A stretch of 39,401 nt of DNA from Clostridia bacterium. GTDB lineage: Bacteria > Bacillota_A > Clostridia > Christensenellales > Aristaeellaceae. The stretch lies in contig JAGBBE010000020.1 in the NCBI GenBank assembly GCA_017938645.1, positions 1 through 39,401 on the forward strand, given 5' to 3'. The notes below the pieces were generated by a model that ran no database searches, was not told the DNA's origin, and worked only from the letters and a program-made list of their open reading frames with translations. Of the stretch, positions 16,333 through 25,512 are shown in pieces. Within the stretch, counting starts at the first letter, position 1. Each line of letters begins with the position of its first letter. Made by a program: the position numbers and the translations under genes.

Positions 16333-16400
16333 CGACACGCTCCTGCGCCGGCTGTCTGCGTCGGCGCAATATCTTTCTTTTTGCTGTTTTTGGAGGCGTC

Positions 16401-17333
16401 ATGCTTAAGTACGTGCTCAACAAGGTGCTGCTTGCCGTTCTCACGGTGTTCGTGCTGGCGACGGCCACCTTCTTTATGATGAAGCTCATTCCGGGCGATC
16501 CCTTCGCATCCGTTACCACCAAAATTGAGGTTCAGGAGGCGCAGCGCGCCTACTATGGACTGGACAAACCGGTCGTGGAGCAGTATTTCACCTACATGGG
16601 CAATCTGCTCAGGGGCGATCTGGGCTTTTCGATGAAAAAAACCGGCCGTACGGTCGTTGACATTATTCAGGAGGCCTTCCCGGTCTCGGCGCAGCTGGGT
16701 CTGTTTGCGCTGTTTTTTGCGCAGACGATCGGCTGGCTTTTTGGCATTCTGTGCGCTCAGTTCCGAAACCGCTGGCCCGACTACGTGCTCATGGTCTTTG
16801 CCGTGCTTGGCATCGCCATGCCTTCCATGGTTGTGGGTCCTTTGATGCGATACCTCTTTGGCGTGGTGCTCAAGTGGCTGCCGGTGACCGGCTGGGGCAG
16901 CTTTAAGCAGATGATCATGCCCGCGCTGGTTCTGGGCCTTGGCACCATTGCAGGCGGCACGCGCTCCATGCGCGCGTCCATGCTTGGCGTGATGACGCAG
17001 GATTACGTGATCACCGCGCGCGCCAAGGGCATCTCTCCCGTGCGCGTAGTCATGAAGCACGAGTTCAAAAACTCCCTCGTGCCGCTGGTGAGCAACCTCG
17101 GCGTGAGCATCGCAAGCGTGCTCATGGGCTCCTTTGTTGTGGAAAGCATGTTCCTTATTCCCGGCCTCGGCCGCTACTTTGTGGACAGCATCACCAACCT
17201 CGACTATTCCCTCATCATGGGTCTTACGGTGTTCTACGGCGCGTTCCTGGTCACCATGAACCTGCTGGTGGACGTGCTGTACGGCTTCCTTGATCCCAGA
17301 ATCCGCGAAACAGTGAAGGGGGCGGCAAAATGA
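16401..17333 (+). CDS. ABC transporter permease, DppB/OppB type
   Basis: A 310-residue inner permease subunit. An N-terminal membrane helix (about 5-28) is followed by the KLIPGDPF signature typical of the DppB N-terminus. Several further helices follow, then the EAA loop (AKGISPVRVVMKHEFKN, near 213-229) that docks the ATPases. The ATG at 16401 is preferred over upstream in-frame starts because TGGAGG (16391-16396) lies just before it and the upstream stretch is hairpin DNA. The stop overlaps the next permease start by ATGA. Length matches the family. The substrate is taken to be peptides from the surrounding peptidase genes. Confidence 0.92.
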   Translation: MLKYVLNKVLLAVLTVFVLATATFFMMKLIPGDPFASVTTKIEVQEAQRAYYGLDKPVVEQYFTYMGNLLRGDLGFSMKKTGRTVVDIIQEAFPVSAQLGLFALFFAQTIGWLFGILCAQFRNRWPDYVLMVFAVLGIAMPSMVVGPLMRYLFGVVLKWLPVTGWGSFKQMIMPALVLGLGTIAGGTRSMRASMLGVMTQDYVITARAKGISPVRVVMKHEFKNSLVPLVSNLGVSIASVLMGSFVVESMFLIPGLGRYFVDSITNLDYSLIMGLTVFYGAFLVTMNLLVDVLYGFLDPRIRETVKGAAK

Positions 17334-18259
17334 GCGAGATGAATCAGTTCACCGATCAGGATTTCGCACCCATCGGCGGCGAGATCGGTCAGGACGCAGG
17401 CTCCAGCCGCGAAAAGCTGACCTACTGGAAGGACGTCTGGCGCAACTTCAAAAAGAACCGCGTGGCCCTTGTCAGCCTCGGCGTGATCGCGCTATTGGTC
17501 TTCCTGGTGCTCTTCGGCCCGATGTTCAACGAGTTTGACTACTTCACCAACAACTACTCCGCCCTCAACCACTCGCCCAATGCGACCCACTGGTTCGGCA
17601 CCGACACCCTCGGCCGCGACCTGTGGACGCGCGTGTGGGAAGGCGGCCGCGTGTCGATGCTCATCGCGCTTCTGGCAACGCTCTTCCCGGAGGTCATCGG
17701 CATGCTGGTCGGCGGCATCTCCGGCTACTTCGGAGGCAAGATCGACACCTTCATCATGCGCGCCATCGACGTGCTCATGGGCATCCCCAGCCTCATCTAC
17801 ATGATCCTTCTCATGCTGGTCTTCGGCAGCGGCAACATCGTGACGCTGGTCATTGCCATGAGCCTTACCGGCTGGATGGGCAGCGCCCGCTCCACCCGCG
17901 GCATGATTCTGCAGCTCAAGGGCCGTGACTTCGTGGTGGCCAGCAAGACGCTTGGCGCGCCTGCGTGGTGGATCATCGTAAAGCGCCTGATTCCCAACAC
18001 CCTCGGCATCCGCGTGGTGTCCATCACCATGTCGATTCCCTCGGTGATCTTCTATGAGGCGTTCCTCAGCTACATCGGCCTTGGCGTCACCCCGCCCGCT
18101 CCCTCCTGGGGACAGCTGATCAAGGAGGCCGGCGCCAACTTCCGCTACTATCCCTACCAGTTCGTCATTCCCTGCGCCATCGTGGGTCTGACGATGCTGT
18201 GCTTCAACCTTGTAGGCGACGGCCTGCGCGATGCGCTGGATCCCCGCCTGCGCTCCTAA
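17330..18259 (+). CDS. ABC transporter permease, DppC/OppC type
   Basis: A 309-residue second permease. It has a cytoplasmic N-terminus with the family helix WRNFKKNRVALVSL (37-50), the HWFGTDTLGRDLW motif (about 87-99) characteristic of DppC, about six membrane helices and an EAA loop (SKTLGAPAWWIIVKRLIPN) at roughly 205-223. It ends DGLRDALDPRLRS as the family does. It overlaps the first permease by 4 bases and is followed after 12 bases by the first ATPase gene. Confidence 0.93.
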   Translation: MSEMNQFTDQDFAPIGGEIGQDAGSSREKLTYWKDVWRNFKKNRVALVSLGVIALLVFLVLFGPMFNEFDYFTNNYSALNHSPNATHWFGTDTLGRDLWTRVWEGGRVSMLIALLATLFPEVIGMLVGGISGYFGGKIDTFIMRAIDVLMGIPSLIYMILLMLVFGSGNIVTLVIAMSLTGWMGSARSTRGMILQLKGRDFVVASKTLGAPAWWIIVKRLIPNTLGIRVVSITMSIPSVIFYEAFLSYIGLGVTPPAPSWGQLIKEAGANFRYYPYQFVIPCAIVGLTMLCFNLVGDGLRDALDPRLRS

Positions 18260-18271
18260 GGAGGCCCGCTC

Positions 18272-19297
18272 ATGTCTGAAAAGCTTCTGGAAGTCAAAGA
18301 CCTTACGGTCACCTTCGACATGTATCAGGGCAGCGTGCAGGCGGTGCGCGGCGTCAGCTGGCATCTGAACCGAAAGGAAACCATCGGCATCGTGGGCGAG
18401 AGCGGCTGCGGCAAGTCCGTAACCATCAAGACCGCCATCGGCCTGAATCCCGTGAAAAACGGCTCGGTCAAGGGCGGCGAGGTGCTCTTTGAAGGCAAGG
18501 ACGTGCTCAAGCTCAGCGAAAAGGAAATCCGCACCGTGCTTGGCAACCGCATGTCCATGATCTTTCAGGACCCGTTTACCTACCTCAACCCCACCATGAC
18601 GGTGGGCAGGCAGATCACAGAGGTCTATCGGGCGCATCACAAGGTGAGTCAGGCCGAGGCCGACCAAAAGGCCGTCGAAATCCTCCGCCTCATCTCCATG
18701 CCCAATCCCGAGGAAAACATGAAGCGCTATCCGCACCAGCTCTCCGGCGGCATGCGTCAGCGCATCATGATCGCCATGGCGCTCATCTGCGAGCCCGCGG
18801 TGCTCTTTGCCGACGAGCCCACCACAGCGCTGGACGTAACGATTCAGGCGCAGATTGTGGAACTGATGAACGACCTCAAAAACAAGCTGGACACCTCCAT
18901 TGTGCTCATCACCCACGACATGGGCGTGGTGGCCAAGATGGTCGACCGCGTATACGTGATGTACGCAGGCAAAATCGTGGAGCACGGCGACGCGGAAACC
19001 ATTTTCTACCGTCCGCGCCATCCCTACACCTGGGGTCTTCTGGACAGCGTTCCGCGCCTTGACCAGCGCACCAAGAGCGAGCTTCACTCCATTCCCGGCA
19101 TGCCGCCGGATCTCATCAAGCCGCCGGTCGGCTGCGCCTTCGCCGCGCGCTGCCGCTATGCCATGGACATCTGCACCCGTCAGGAGCCTCCGCAGATCGA
19201 CCTCGATGAACCCGGACATTACGCCGCCTGCTGGCTGTGCCACAAGGAATGCATCGCCCGGCGCGGCGAAGTAAAGCGCGAGGAGGTGCAGGCATGA
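18272..19297 (+). CDS. Peptide ABC transporter ATP-binding protein, DppD/OppD type
   Basis: A 341-residue ATPase. It has Walker A GESGCGKS at 42-49, signature LSGGMRQR at 157-164 and Walker B VLFADEP at 177-183, followed by the H-loop in ITHDMGV. The C-terminal oligopeptide/dipeptide extension (after about 250) carries the family's cysteine-containing segment (GCAFAARCRYAMDIC and a later AACWLC), in which several members bind an iron-sulfur cluster. It has RBS AGGAGG and its stop overlaps the next ATPase start by ATGA. Confidence 0.94.
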   Translation: MSEKLLEVKDLTVTFDMYQGSVQAVRGVSWHLNRKETIGIVGESGCGKSVTIKTAIGLNPVKNGSVKGGEVLFEGKDVLKLSEKEIRTVLGNRMSMIFQDPFTYLNPTMTVGRQITEVYRAHHKVSQAEADQKAVEILRLISMPNPEENMKRYPHQLSGGMRQRIMIAMALICEPAVLFADEPTTALDVTIQAQIVELMNDLKNKLDTSIVLITHDMGVVAKMVDRVYVMYAGKIVEHGDAETIFYRPRHPYTWGLLDSVPRLDQRTKSELHSIPGMPPDLIKPPVGCAFAARCRYAMDICTRQEPPQIDLDEPGHYAACWLCHKECIARRGEVKREEVQA

Positions 19298-20280
19298 GCG
19301 AACCCAAAAAGGCTCTTTTGGAGCTTAAGGACGTCAAAACCTTCTTCAAGGTGCGCTCCGGCGTGCTCAAGGCCGTCAACGGCGTCAGCCTCACCATCCA
19401 TGAGGGCGAAACCGTGGGTCTGGTGGGCGAAAGCGGCTGCGGCAAGTCCACGCTTGGCAAAACCATCATGCGCCTGTACAAGCCAAACGGCGGACAGGTC
19501 CTCTTTGACGGCGAGGACATCTGGAAGTACAAGCGCAAGGACGTTTTCAACTACACCCGTCAGGTGCAGATGATCTTTCAGGACCCCTATGCCTCGCTTG
19601 ACCCGCTGAGCGTCATCGGCGATTCCGCCGCCGAGGGCATGGACATCCACAAGATGTTTGCTTCCAAAAAGCAGCGCGAGGAGGATATCCTGCATTTGCT
19701 CAATCAGGTCGGCCTCAACGAAAGCCATGTCGACCGCTATCCCCACGAATTTTCCGGCGGACAGCGCCAGCGCGTGGGCATTGCGCGCGCGCTTTCGGTG
19801 AAGCCGCGCCTCATCGTGTGCGACGAGCCCATTTCCGCTTTGGATGTAAGCATTCAGGCGCAGGTGGTAAACCTCCTCAAGAAGCTGCAGCGCGACATGG
19901 GCATGGCGTATCTGTTCATCACCCATGATCTGAGCATGGTGCGGCAGATCTCCGACCGCATCGCCGTGATGTATCTGGGCAGCATTGTGGAAATCGCCCC
20001 CAGCGAGGACATCTACCTGCGGAATTTGCATCCCTACACCCGCGCGCTTTTGTCGGCCATTCCAATTGCCGACCCCACGGTGGAAAAGGAGCGCAAGCGC
20101 ATGGTGCTCACCGGCGATGTGCCCAGCCCCGTGAACCTTCCCAAGGGCTGCAGCTTCGCCTCCCGCTGCCCCTATGCCACCGACAAATGCCGTGAGCAGG
20201 CGCCCCAGCTGCGCGAACTGTTTGACGGCCACATGGTCGCCTGCCACCGCGCGGAGGAGCTGCCCACCCAAAGCTACTGA
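19294..20280 (+). CDS. Peptide ABC transporter ATP-binding protein, DppF/OppF type
   Basis: A 328-residue second ATPase. It has Walker A GESGCGKST at 45-53, signature SGGQRQRVGIARAL and Walker B IVCDEP. Its C-terminal segment carries the GCSFASRCPYATDKC cysteine motif of the family. The ATG at 19294, 7 bases after AGGAGG, is chosen over an upstream in-frame start inside the previous gene. It completes a five-part importer, and the peptidase genes begin 22 bases later, which is the main reason to call the substrate peptides. Confidence 0.94.
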   Translation: MSEPKKALLELKDVKTFFKVRSGVLKAVNGVSLTIHEGETVGLVGESGCGKSTLGKTIMRLYKPNGGQVLFDGEDIWKYKRKDVFNYTRQVQMIFQDPYASLDPLSVIGDSAAEGMDIHKMFASKKQREEDILHLLNQVGLNESHVDRYPHEFSGGQRQRVGIARALSVKPRLIVCDEPISALDVSIQAQVVNLLKKLQRDMGMAYLFITHDLSMVRQISDRIAVMYLGSIVEIAPSEDIYLRNLHPYTRALLSAIPIADPTVEKERKRMVLTGDVPSPVNLPKGCSFASRCPYATDKCREQAPQLRELFDGHMVACHRAEELPTQSY

Positions 20281-20302
20281 CAAATCATAAGGAGGCGCGG
20301 CT

Positions 20303-21703
20303 ATGCGTCTGATCAGCAAGGAAATCATCGCCCAGAAAAACGACCGGTGGAATGATTCCGTCGATTACACCATGACCATGGAACGCCTCACCTTCGGCTC
20401 CGAAAGCGCCGAGGCGACCGCGCATACCTATACCTACACAGCCAAGGACGGTCCAAACGACCGTCCCGTTGTGTTTGTTTTCAACGGCGGCCCGGGTTCA
20501 TCCGGTATCTGGATGCACCTGGGCTTTGCTGCACCCAGACGGGTTCGTCTGGACAACGCCGTCAACCCCACGGCGCACGGGCCGTACGTGCTGGAGGACA
20601 ATCCCTTCAGCCTGATTGAGGTCGCCGATACGGTGATCATCGACCCGGTGGAAACGGGCTACAGCCGTCTGCTCGACCAGAGCAAGGCCGGCGAATACCT
20701 GAGCGTGGACGGCGACGCGGCCACGATTGCCATCCTCATCGCGGACTGGCTGCGCAGCCGCAACCGTCTCAACGCTCCGCGCTATCTCATGGGCGAGAGC
20801 TACGGCACCTACCGCATGCCCTATGTGGTGCGCGAACTGTTTGGCGGGCCGTTTTCCACGGAGCACAAGCTGCGCGCCTTCCCGGTGGACGGACTTCTGA
20901 TGCTGGGTTCCGCGCTGGTGCTCGCGCCCTCGCTCACGCCGGATTATCCATCGGTGTATCCCAGCGCGCATCTGCTGCCTGATATGGCGGCGGCGAACCA
21001 CTATCACCGCCCCGAGGGCAAGCACGCGCTGAAGGACTGGATCAACGAGGTGTGGGACTTCTGTTCGGGCGAGTATCTGACGATCCTCTTCCGTGGAAAC
21101 AGCCTCACCGGCGACGAGCGCCGCGCCGCCGCCGAAAAGCTTTCGTGGTACACAGGCGTTGACAAGCAGTGGTTCATGGAAAACGGCTTCGAAATCACGC
21201 ACGGCGATTTTACAAAGCTCTGCCTGCGTGACCGTGGGCTGGACGTGGGCGTGTATGATGCGCGCTACACCATGCGCCATACCGCCGTTTCCGGCGATCC
21301 CGTGGGCGACGATCCGGCCATGGGCAAGTATTCCGCCGCGTTTGCAGGCTGCTGGGAGGCCGCGTTCAAGCCGTGGGCGGGCATCGAAACCGACGAGGAA
21401 TACCGCCTGATCGATTTCACCTGCAACGGCCGCTTCAACATGAAAAGCGCCTCCAATCTCACACCCACGCAGTGCCTTGAGATGGACATGCGCCGCGACG
21501 AAAACCTGCGCGTGATGCAATTAAGCGGCGTATACGACCTGTGCACGTCGTTTTCCACCGTGCGCTACATGGCCAATCACATGAACATCGACAAAAACCG
21601 TCTGACGCTGCGCGAGTACGAGTCCGGGCACATGCCGTATCTGGGCGATGAAAGCGCAAAGCAGCTCACGGAGGACATCCGCGCCTTTATCACAGCAAAG
21701 TGA
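20303..21703 (+). CDS. S10 family serine carboxypeptidase 1
   Basis: A 466-residue carboxypeptidase of the S10 family (carboxypeptidase Y fold). The oxyanion and carboxylate-binding block FNGGPGSSG lies at 60-68. The nucleophile is S166 in GESYGTYR, with E165 matching the Glu that senses the substrate carboxylate in carboxypeptidase Y. D412 (GVYDLCT) and H443 (ESGHMPY) complete the triad. No signal peptide is present, so the enzyme should be cytoplasmic, unlike the secreted or vacuolar eukaryotic enzymes. AAGGAGG precedes the ATG. It would trim imported peptides from the C-terminus. Two paralogues lie further down the operon. Confidence 0.9.
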   Translation: MRLISKEIIAQKNDRWNDSVDYTMTMERLTFGSESAEATAHTYTYTAKDGPNDRPVVFVFNGGPGSSGIWMHLGFAAPRRVRLDNAVNPTAHGPYVLEDNPFSLIEVADTVIIDPVETGYSRLLDQSKAGEYLSVDGDAATIAILIADWLRSRNRLNAPRYLMGESYGTYRMPYVVRELFGGPFSTEHKLRAFPVDGLLMLGSALVLAPSLTPDYPSVYPSAHLLPDMAAANHYHRPEGKHALKDWINEVWDFCSGEYLTILFRGNSLTGDERRAAAEKLSWYTGVDKQWFMENGFEITHGDFTKLCLRDRGLDVGVYDARYTMRHTAVSGDPVGDDPAMGKYSAAFAGCWEAAFKPWAGIETDEEYRLIDFTCNGRFNMKSASNLTPTQCLEMDMRRDENLRVMQLSGVYDLCTSFSTVRYMANHMNIDKNRLTLREYESGHMPYLGDESAKQLTEDIRAFITAK

Positions 21704-21714
21704 GGAAAACAGCC

Positions 21715-23676
21715 ATGCGTATGCTTGATTACGAAGACCTGCGGAAGGTGGTGTGGCTCTCTGCGCCCGCGCTTTCGCCGGATGCCAAAAGCGCCGCCTT
21801 TGTTCGCGGCGTGAGCGATTACCGCACCGGCAGGAATATCTATACCGCGTGGGAACTGCCCCTCGGCGGCGGCGAAGCTGCGCCTGTATCTGCCAAAACG
21901 GAAACCCAGCGCGCCCCTGCCTATTCGCCCGACGGAAAGCGCATGGCATGGCTCAGCGACGACACAGGCGTACCTCAGCTGTGGCTGAAGGACCTTGCAA
22001 GCGGCGAAGAAACCAACCCGCTGCGCCTTCGCCATGGCATTTCGGCGTTCGTTTTTGCTCCGGACGGCGAAAGCATCGCCTTTGTCACCAAGCGCATGAC
22101 CGACCGCGAGGAGGACGTCTCCCTCGAAATGACGGCACAGGAGCTTGCCGCGTTCCGCTATGAAGAGAAGCATGCGCCAAAGATCGCCGAAAACCTCATC
22201 TACAAGTACGACGACGCATCCGGCTTCATCGAAAAAAGCTGCTCCATGGTTGGCGTGCTGAACCTCGCCGACGGCGCATGGCGGATCGTTTCGCCCGATC
22301 ATGTGCCCTGTCTGTGTCCGTCCTTCGGCGCGGACTGCATGTATTTCTATGGCCGTCCGTACGAGCACGCCAAAGAGATGCGTCTTGCGCTCTACCGCTT
22401 CCGCGACGGTCAGTGCGAACCGCTCGAAACCGCCGCGCCCATCTACTCCGCCGCGCCCGTTTATGAGCACGAGGGAAAGCCCGTGTACATCGGCATGACG
22501 ATGGGCGAGGATTCGTGGCTCACCGAGCCCTATTCCATGGAAAAATGCCTCTTCAAGGGCGACGAGCCCTGTCACGGCGTGGATAATCTCTTTGTGGGCG
22601 ACAACCACATGGGCGATATGGGCGCGTTCTGGCAAAAGGACGGGGACGGGTTCTGGTTCCTTTCAGCCCAAAACGGCCTGCCCGGCGTCTGGCAGTGGCA
22701 GAACGGAAGCGTGCGTCCCGTGGCCGAAGGCACGATCATCGCCTTTGACGCGCCCAAAAACGGAAAGCTGCTCTTCCTGCGCTCTTCGTATAACCGTCCG
22801 GCCGATCTGTGGGTGAAGGAGCTTGCTACCGGCGAAGAGCTCCGTCTCACCGACGCAAACCCGTGGCTGAGTGACATTTCTCTTTCCGAGCCCGTCGAGC
22901 TCACCGTGCCCAGCCGCGACGGCACGGCGCAGATTCACGGCTTTGTGTATCTGCCCCATGGTCAGGAGCGCTGCCCGGGTGTTTTGTACGTGCATGGCGG
23001 CCCCACGGCCTTCACCGTGGGCGGCGGCTTCTACTTCGACGCGCAGATGCTCGCCGCCAGCGGTGCGGCGGTTTTCTGCTGCGATCCGCGCGGCTCCACC
23101 GGCTATGGACGCGCCTTCATGAGCGACAAATGCGCATGGGGCGAAGAAGCCATGCACGATCTGGAGGACTTCATCTCCGCCGCCATCGACCGCTTCCCGC
23201 GCATTGATGCAGAGCGCCTCGGCGTCACCGGCGGCAGCTACGGCGGATACATGACCTGCAAGATGATCATCCAGCGAAAACTCTTCAAGGCCGCCGTGGC
23301 GCAGCGCGCGTTCGTCAATCCCGCCACGTCCTACGGCACCGGCGACATCGGCTTCATCACCGGCAGCGGACAGACGGATTTTGCCCGCTACATGCTCAAC
23401 CGCGCCAAAGGCAGCATGCTGCGCGACGTGAAAAACATGTCCGTGCCGCTTTTGGTTCTGCACGGCGAAAACGATCTGCGCTGCGGCGTGGAGCAGGCCG
23501 ACCAGCTTTTTGTGCTGATGCGTTCCTTGAAGCCCGACATTCCCAGCCGGCTGGTGATCTTCCCGGGCGAAAACCACGGCGTGACCCGCGCCGGTCTGAT
23601 GCACAACCAGATCCGCCACTGCAAAGAGATGTGCGAGTGGCTGAAGAAATATCTCAAAGGAGGCGCGCAGGCATGA
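21715..23676 (+). CDS. S9 family peptidase 3
   Basis: A 653-residue propeller plus alpha/beta-hydrolase peptidase without signal peptide. The triad is S508 (GGSYGGYM), D587 (LHGENDLRC) and H621 (GENHGV). SPDG/PDGES propeller repeats are visible near 71 and 116. The ATG at 21715 is preferred over a GTG at 21700, since GAGG lies 9 bases before it. Sequence around the nucleophile (TCKMIIQRKLFKAAVAQR, PATSYGTGDIGF) is closest to S9 peptidase 1 of this same locus, so the two are probably paralogues separated by the transporter genes. It overlaps the next gene by ATGA. Confidence 0.91.
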   Translation: MRMLDYEDLRKVVWLSAPALSPDAKSAAFVRGVSDYRTGRNIYTAWELPLGGGEAAPVSAKTETQRAPAYSPDGKRMAWLSDDTGVPQLWLKDLASGEETNPLRLRHGISAFVFAPDGESIAFVTKRMTDREEDVSLEMTAQELAAFRYEEKHAPKIAENLIYKYDDASGFIEKSCSMVGVLNLADGAWRIVSPDHVPCLCPSFGADCMYFYGRPYEHAKEMRLALYRFRDGQCEPLETAAPIYSAAPVYEHEGKPVYIGMTMGEDSWLTEPYSMEKCLFKGDEPCHGVDNLFVGDNHMGDMGAFWQKDGDGFWFLSAQNGLPGVWQWQNGSVRPVAEGTIIAFDAPKNGKLLFLRSSYNRPADLWVKELATGEELRLTDANPWLSDISLSEPVELTVPSRDGTAQIHGFVYLPHGQERCPGVLYVHGGPTAFTVGGGFYFDAQMLAASGAAVFCCDPRGSTGYGRAFMSDKCAWGEEAMHDLEDFISAAIDRFPRIDAERLGVTGGSYGGYMTCKMIIQRKLFKAAVAQRAFVNPATSYGTGDIGFITGSGQTDFARYMLNRAKGSMLRDVKNMSVPLLVLHGENDLRCGVEQADQLFVLMRSLKPDIPSRLVIFPGENHGVTRAGLMHNQIRHCKEMCEWLKKYLKGGAQA

Positions 23677-25502
23677 AGCGAATCAGCCCTGAAGATTTTC
23701 GCAGGCTTGAGAGCGTCTCATCGCTGGCCGGAAGCCCCGACGGCGCCTGCGCGTACGCGGTGTATTTCTGGCAGGACGGCATGTGGCGCCGCCGCGTGGA
23801 GCTGCTTGCGGCAGGTTCCTCGCCCGAGGTGATCACCTGCGGCGGCAGCATCGAAAAAGATCCCGCCTTTTCCGCCGACGGAGAGCTTCTGTACTTCCTC
23901 AGCGATGGAAACGTAGGCGTGTACGAGCGAAAAAAGGCGCAGAGCCGACTGTTCTATCAGCCCGAAGAAGGGTTTGAAGCCTACGGCTTTGCCGTGACGC
24001 CGCAGGGCGTTTCGGTGAAGGTGCGCCGCGAAATCCGCGAGGAAGCGCCGGAGGGCTGCGAGTGGGAGATGCCGCTGGTGGCCGAGAACCTGCGCTACCG
24101 CAGCGACTCCGACCACGGATTTGCCAAGGTCTACGAGCGCAGGCTCGTGCTGGCATCTGAGGAAACCGTGCTTCTGGACGAGGGAAGCGCCGACTGGAAG
24201 AACCTGACCTGCGCGGATGAAAACACGCTTATTTTCGGTCAGGGCGGATGGCAGAAGCTGGACATTCCCAGCCGGGAGAAGACCTGTCTGGATGCAAACC
24301 TCATCGACGCAGGCGCGCTCGCCGCACACGGCGGCAGGATCATCGCCGCTGCCCGCAGCAAAACCGACTATACCCTCGGCCTGTACGACATCCGCCTTTC
24401 GGGCGAAAGCAAGCCGATTGATTTTTCCTTTGATCTGCCGCTGGCCGACGGCGCGTACTGCGACAAATCGCCCGAATGCAAAACCCAGCTCAGCTTTACG
24501 CCGGACGGATCGGCGCTTGCGATCCTCACCAACGGGGCTGTTCCGGGCCTGTGGCGGCTGGACGACGGCAAGAATCTCAGCGAGGAAACCATTTTCGAAT
24601 GCGCTCCGGCAGGCGAAACCTGCTGGGTCGTCCGCGGCGGCAGCCATCAGCCGATGGAAATCTGCACGCTTGAAAACGGGCGCTGCATCCCTCAGGCCGC
24701 GCACAACGCATGGTTTAGCGACATTTCCGTGCCTGCGTATGAAACCCTGAGCGTTCCTTCGCTCGATGGAAAAACCACCCTGCACGGCTTCTGCATCCAG
24801 CCCGAACGGAGCGAAAACGCGCCGGTTCTTCTGTGGATTCACGGCGGGCCCGAGGGTTTTTACACCGACGCCCTGTGGCTGGAAGTGCAGGCCGCCGTAT
24901 CGCGCGGCTTTGCGGTCATCCTGCCCAACCCGCGCGGCTCCACCGGCTATGGAAACGCCTACCAGCACTCCGGTCAGGAGTTTGATCAGGGCGCGTGCGC
25001 GGACGTGCTGACCCTCCTTGACGCCGCATTGCGCGCCCATCCGCAGTGGGATCCATCCCGCGTGGGCGTTCTGGGCGGCAGCTACGGCGGATACATGTCC
25101 GCCATGCTGGCAGGCACGACCAAGCGCTTCAAGGCCGCCGTGGTCATGAAGCCTGTGACCAACTGGCTGTTCATCCACTTCAAGTCCAGCCAGAGCGGAC
25201 AGGACGTCTTCTCCGAACACCGCGATTTTCAGGACTTCCTGTGCGACATGGTGCGCATGTCTCCCATCGTTCACGCCGGGGATGTGGACATTCCCACGCT
25301 CATCATCCACGGTCAAAAGGATCAGCAGGTGCCTGTGGAAAACGCGCACCAGTTCTACGTGGCTGTGCGCGACACGCATCCCGATCTGCCGGTCAGGCTC
25401 ATCGTGATGCCCGACTGCTGCCACGGCTATTCCCGCGACCACGCGGACGACTATCTCTTCATCCAGAACCAGACCCTTGCATGGCTGGAGAAATATGTGT
25501 GA
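23673..25502 (+). CDS. S9 family peptidase 4
   Basis: A 609-residue S9 peptidase, the shortest of the four. It has a propeller (about 10-360), then an alpha/beta-hydrolase domain with S470 (GGSYGGYM), D550 (IHGQKDQQV) and H584 (CCHGYS). The IHGQKDQQVPVENA stretch follows the classical HGxxDxxVP form, unlike the HGxxDxRC of the other three. This suggests a different subgroup and perhaps a different specificity. It starts within AAAGGAGG-led overlap (ATGA) with peptidase 3 and ends 10 bases before the M14 gene. No signal peptide. Confidence 0.91.
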   Translation: MKRISPEDFRRLESVSSLAGSPDGACAYAVYFWQDGMWRRRVELLAAGSSPEVITCGGSIEKDPAFSADGELLYFLSDGNVGVYERKKAQSRLFYQPEEGFEAYGFAVTPQGVSVKVRREIREEAPEGCEWEMPLVAENLRYRSDSDHGFAKVYERRLVLASEETVLLDEGSADWKNLTCADENTLIFGQGGWQKLDIPSREKTCLDANLIDAGALAAHGGRIIAAARSKTDYTLGLYDIRLSGESKPIDFSFDLPLADGAYCDKSPECKTQLSFTPDGSALAILTNGAVPGLWRLDDGKNLSEETIFECAPAGETCWVVRGGSHQPMEICTLENGRCIPQAAHNAWFSDISVPAYETLSVPSLDGKTTLHGFCIQPERSENAPVLLWIHGGPEGFYTDALWLEVQAAVSRGFAVILPNPRGSTGYGNAYQHSGQEFDQGACADVLTLLDAALRAHPQWDPSRVGVLGGSYGGYMSAMLAGTTKRFKAAVVMKPVTNWLFIHFKSSQSGQDVFSEHRDFQDFLCDMVRMSPIVHAGDVDIPTLIIHGQKDQQVPVENAHQFYVAVRDTHPDLPVRLIVMPDCCHGYSRDHADDYLFIQNQTLAWLEKYV

Positions 25503-25512
25503 GGTGCAAACG

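Noticed and set aside
14637..17060. 807-codon open frame on the minus strand opposite the receptor and permease genes
   Set aside because: It is antisense to well-recognised genes, its translation is low-complexity Gly/His/Val-rich, and it has no ribosome binding site. Long antisense frames arise from the strong codon bias and high GC content.
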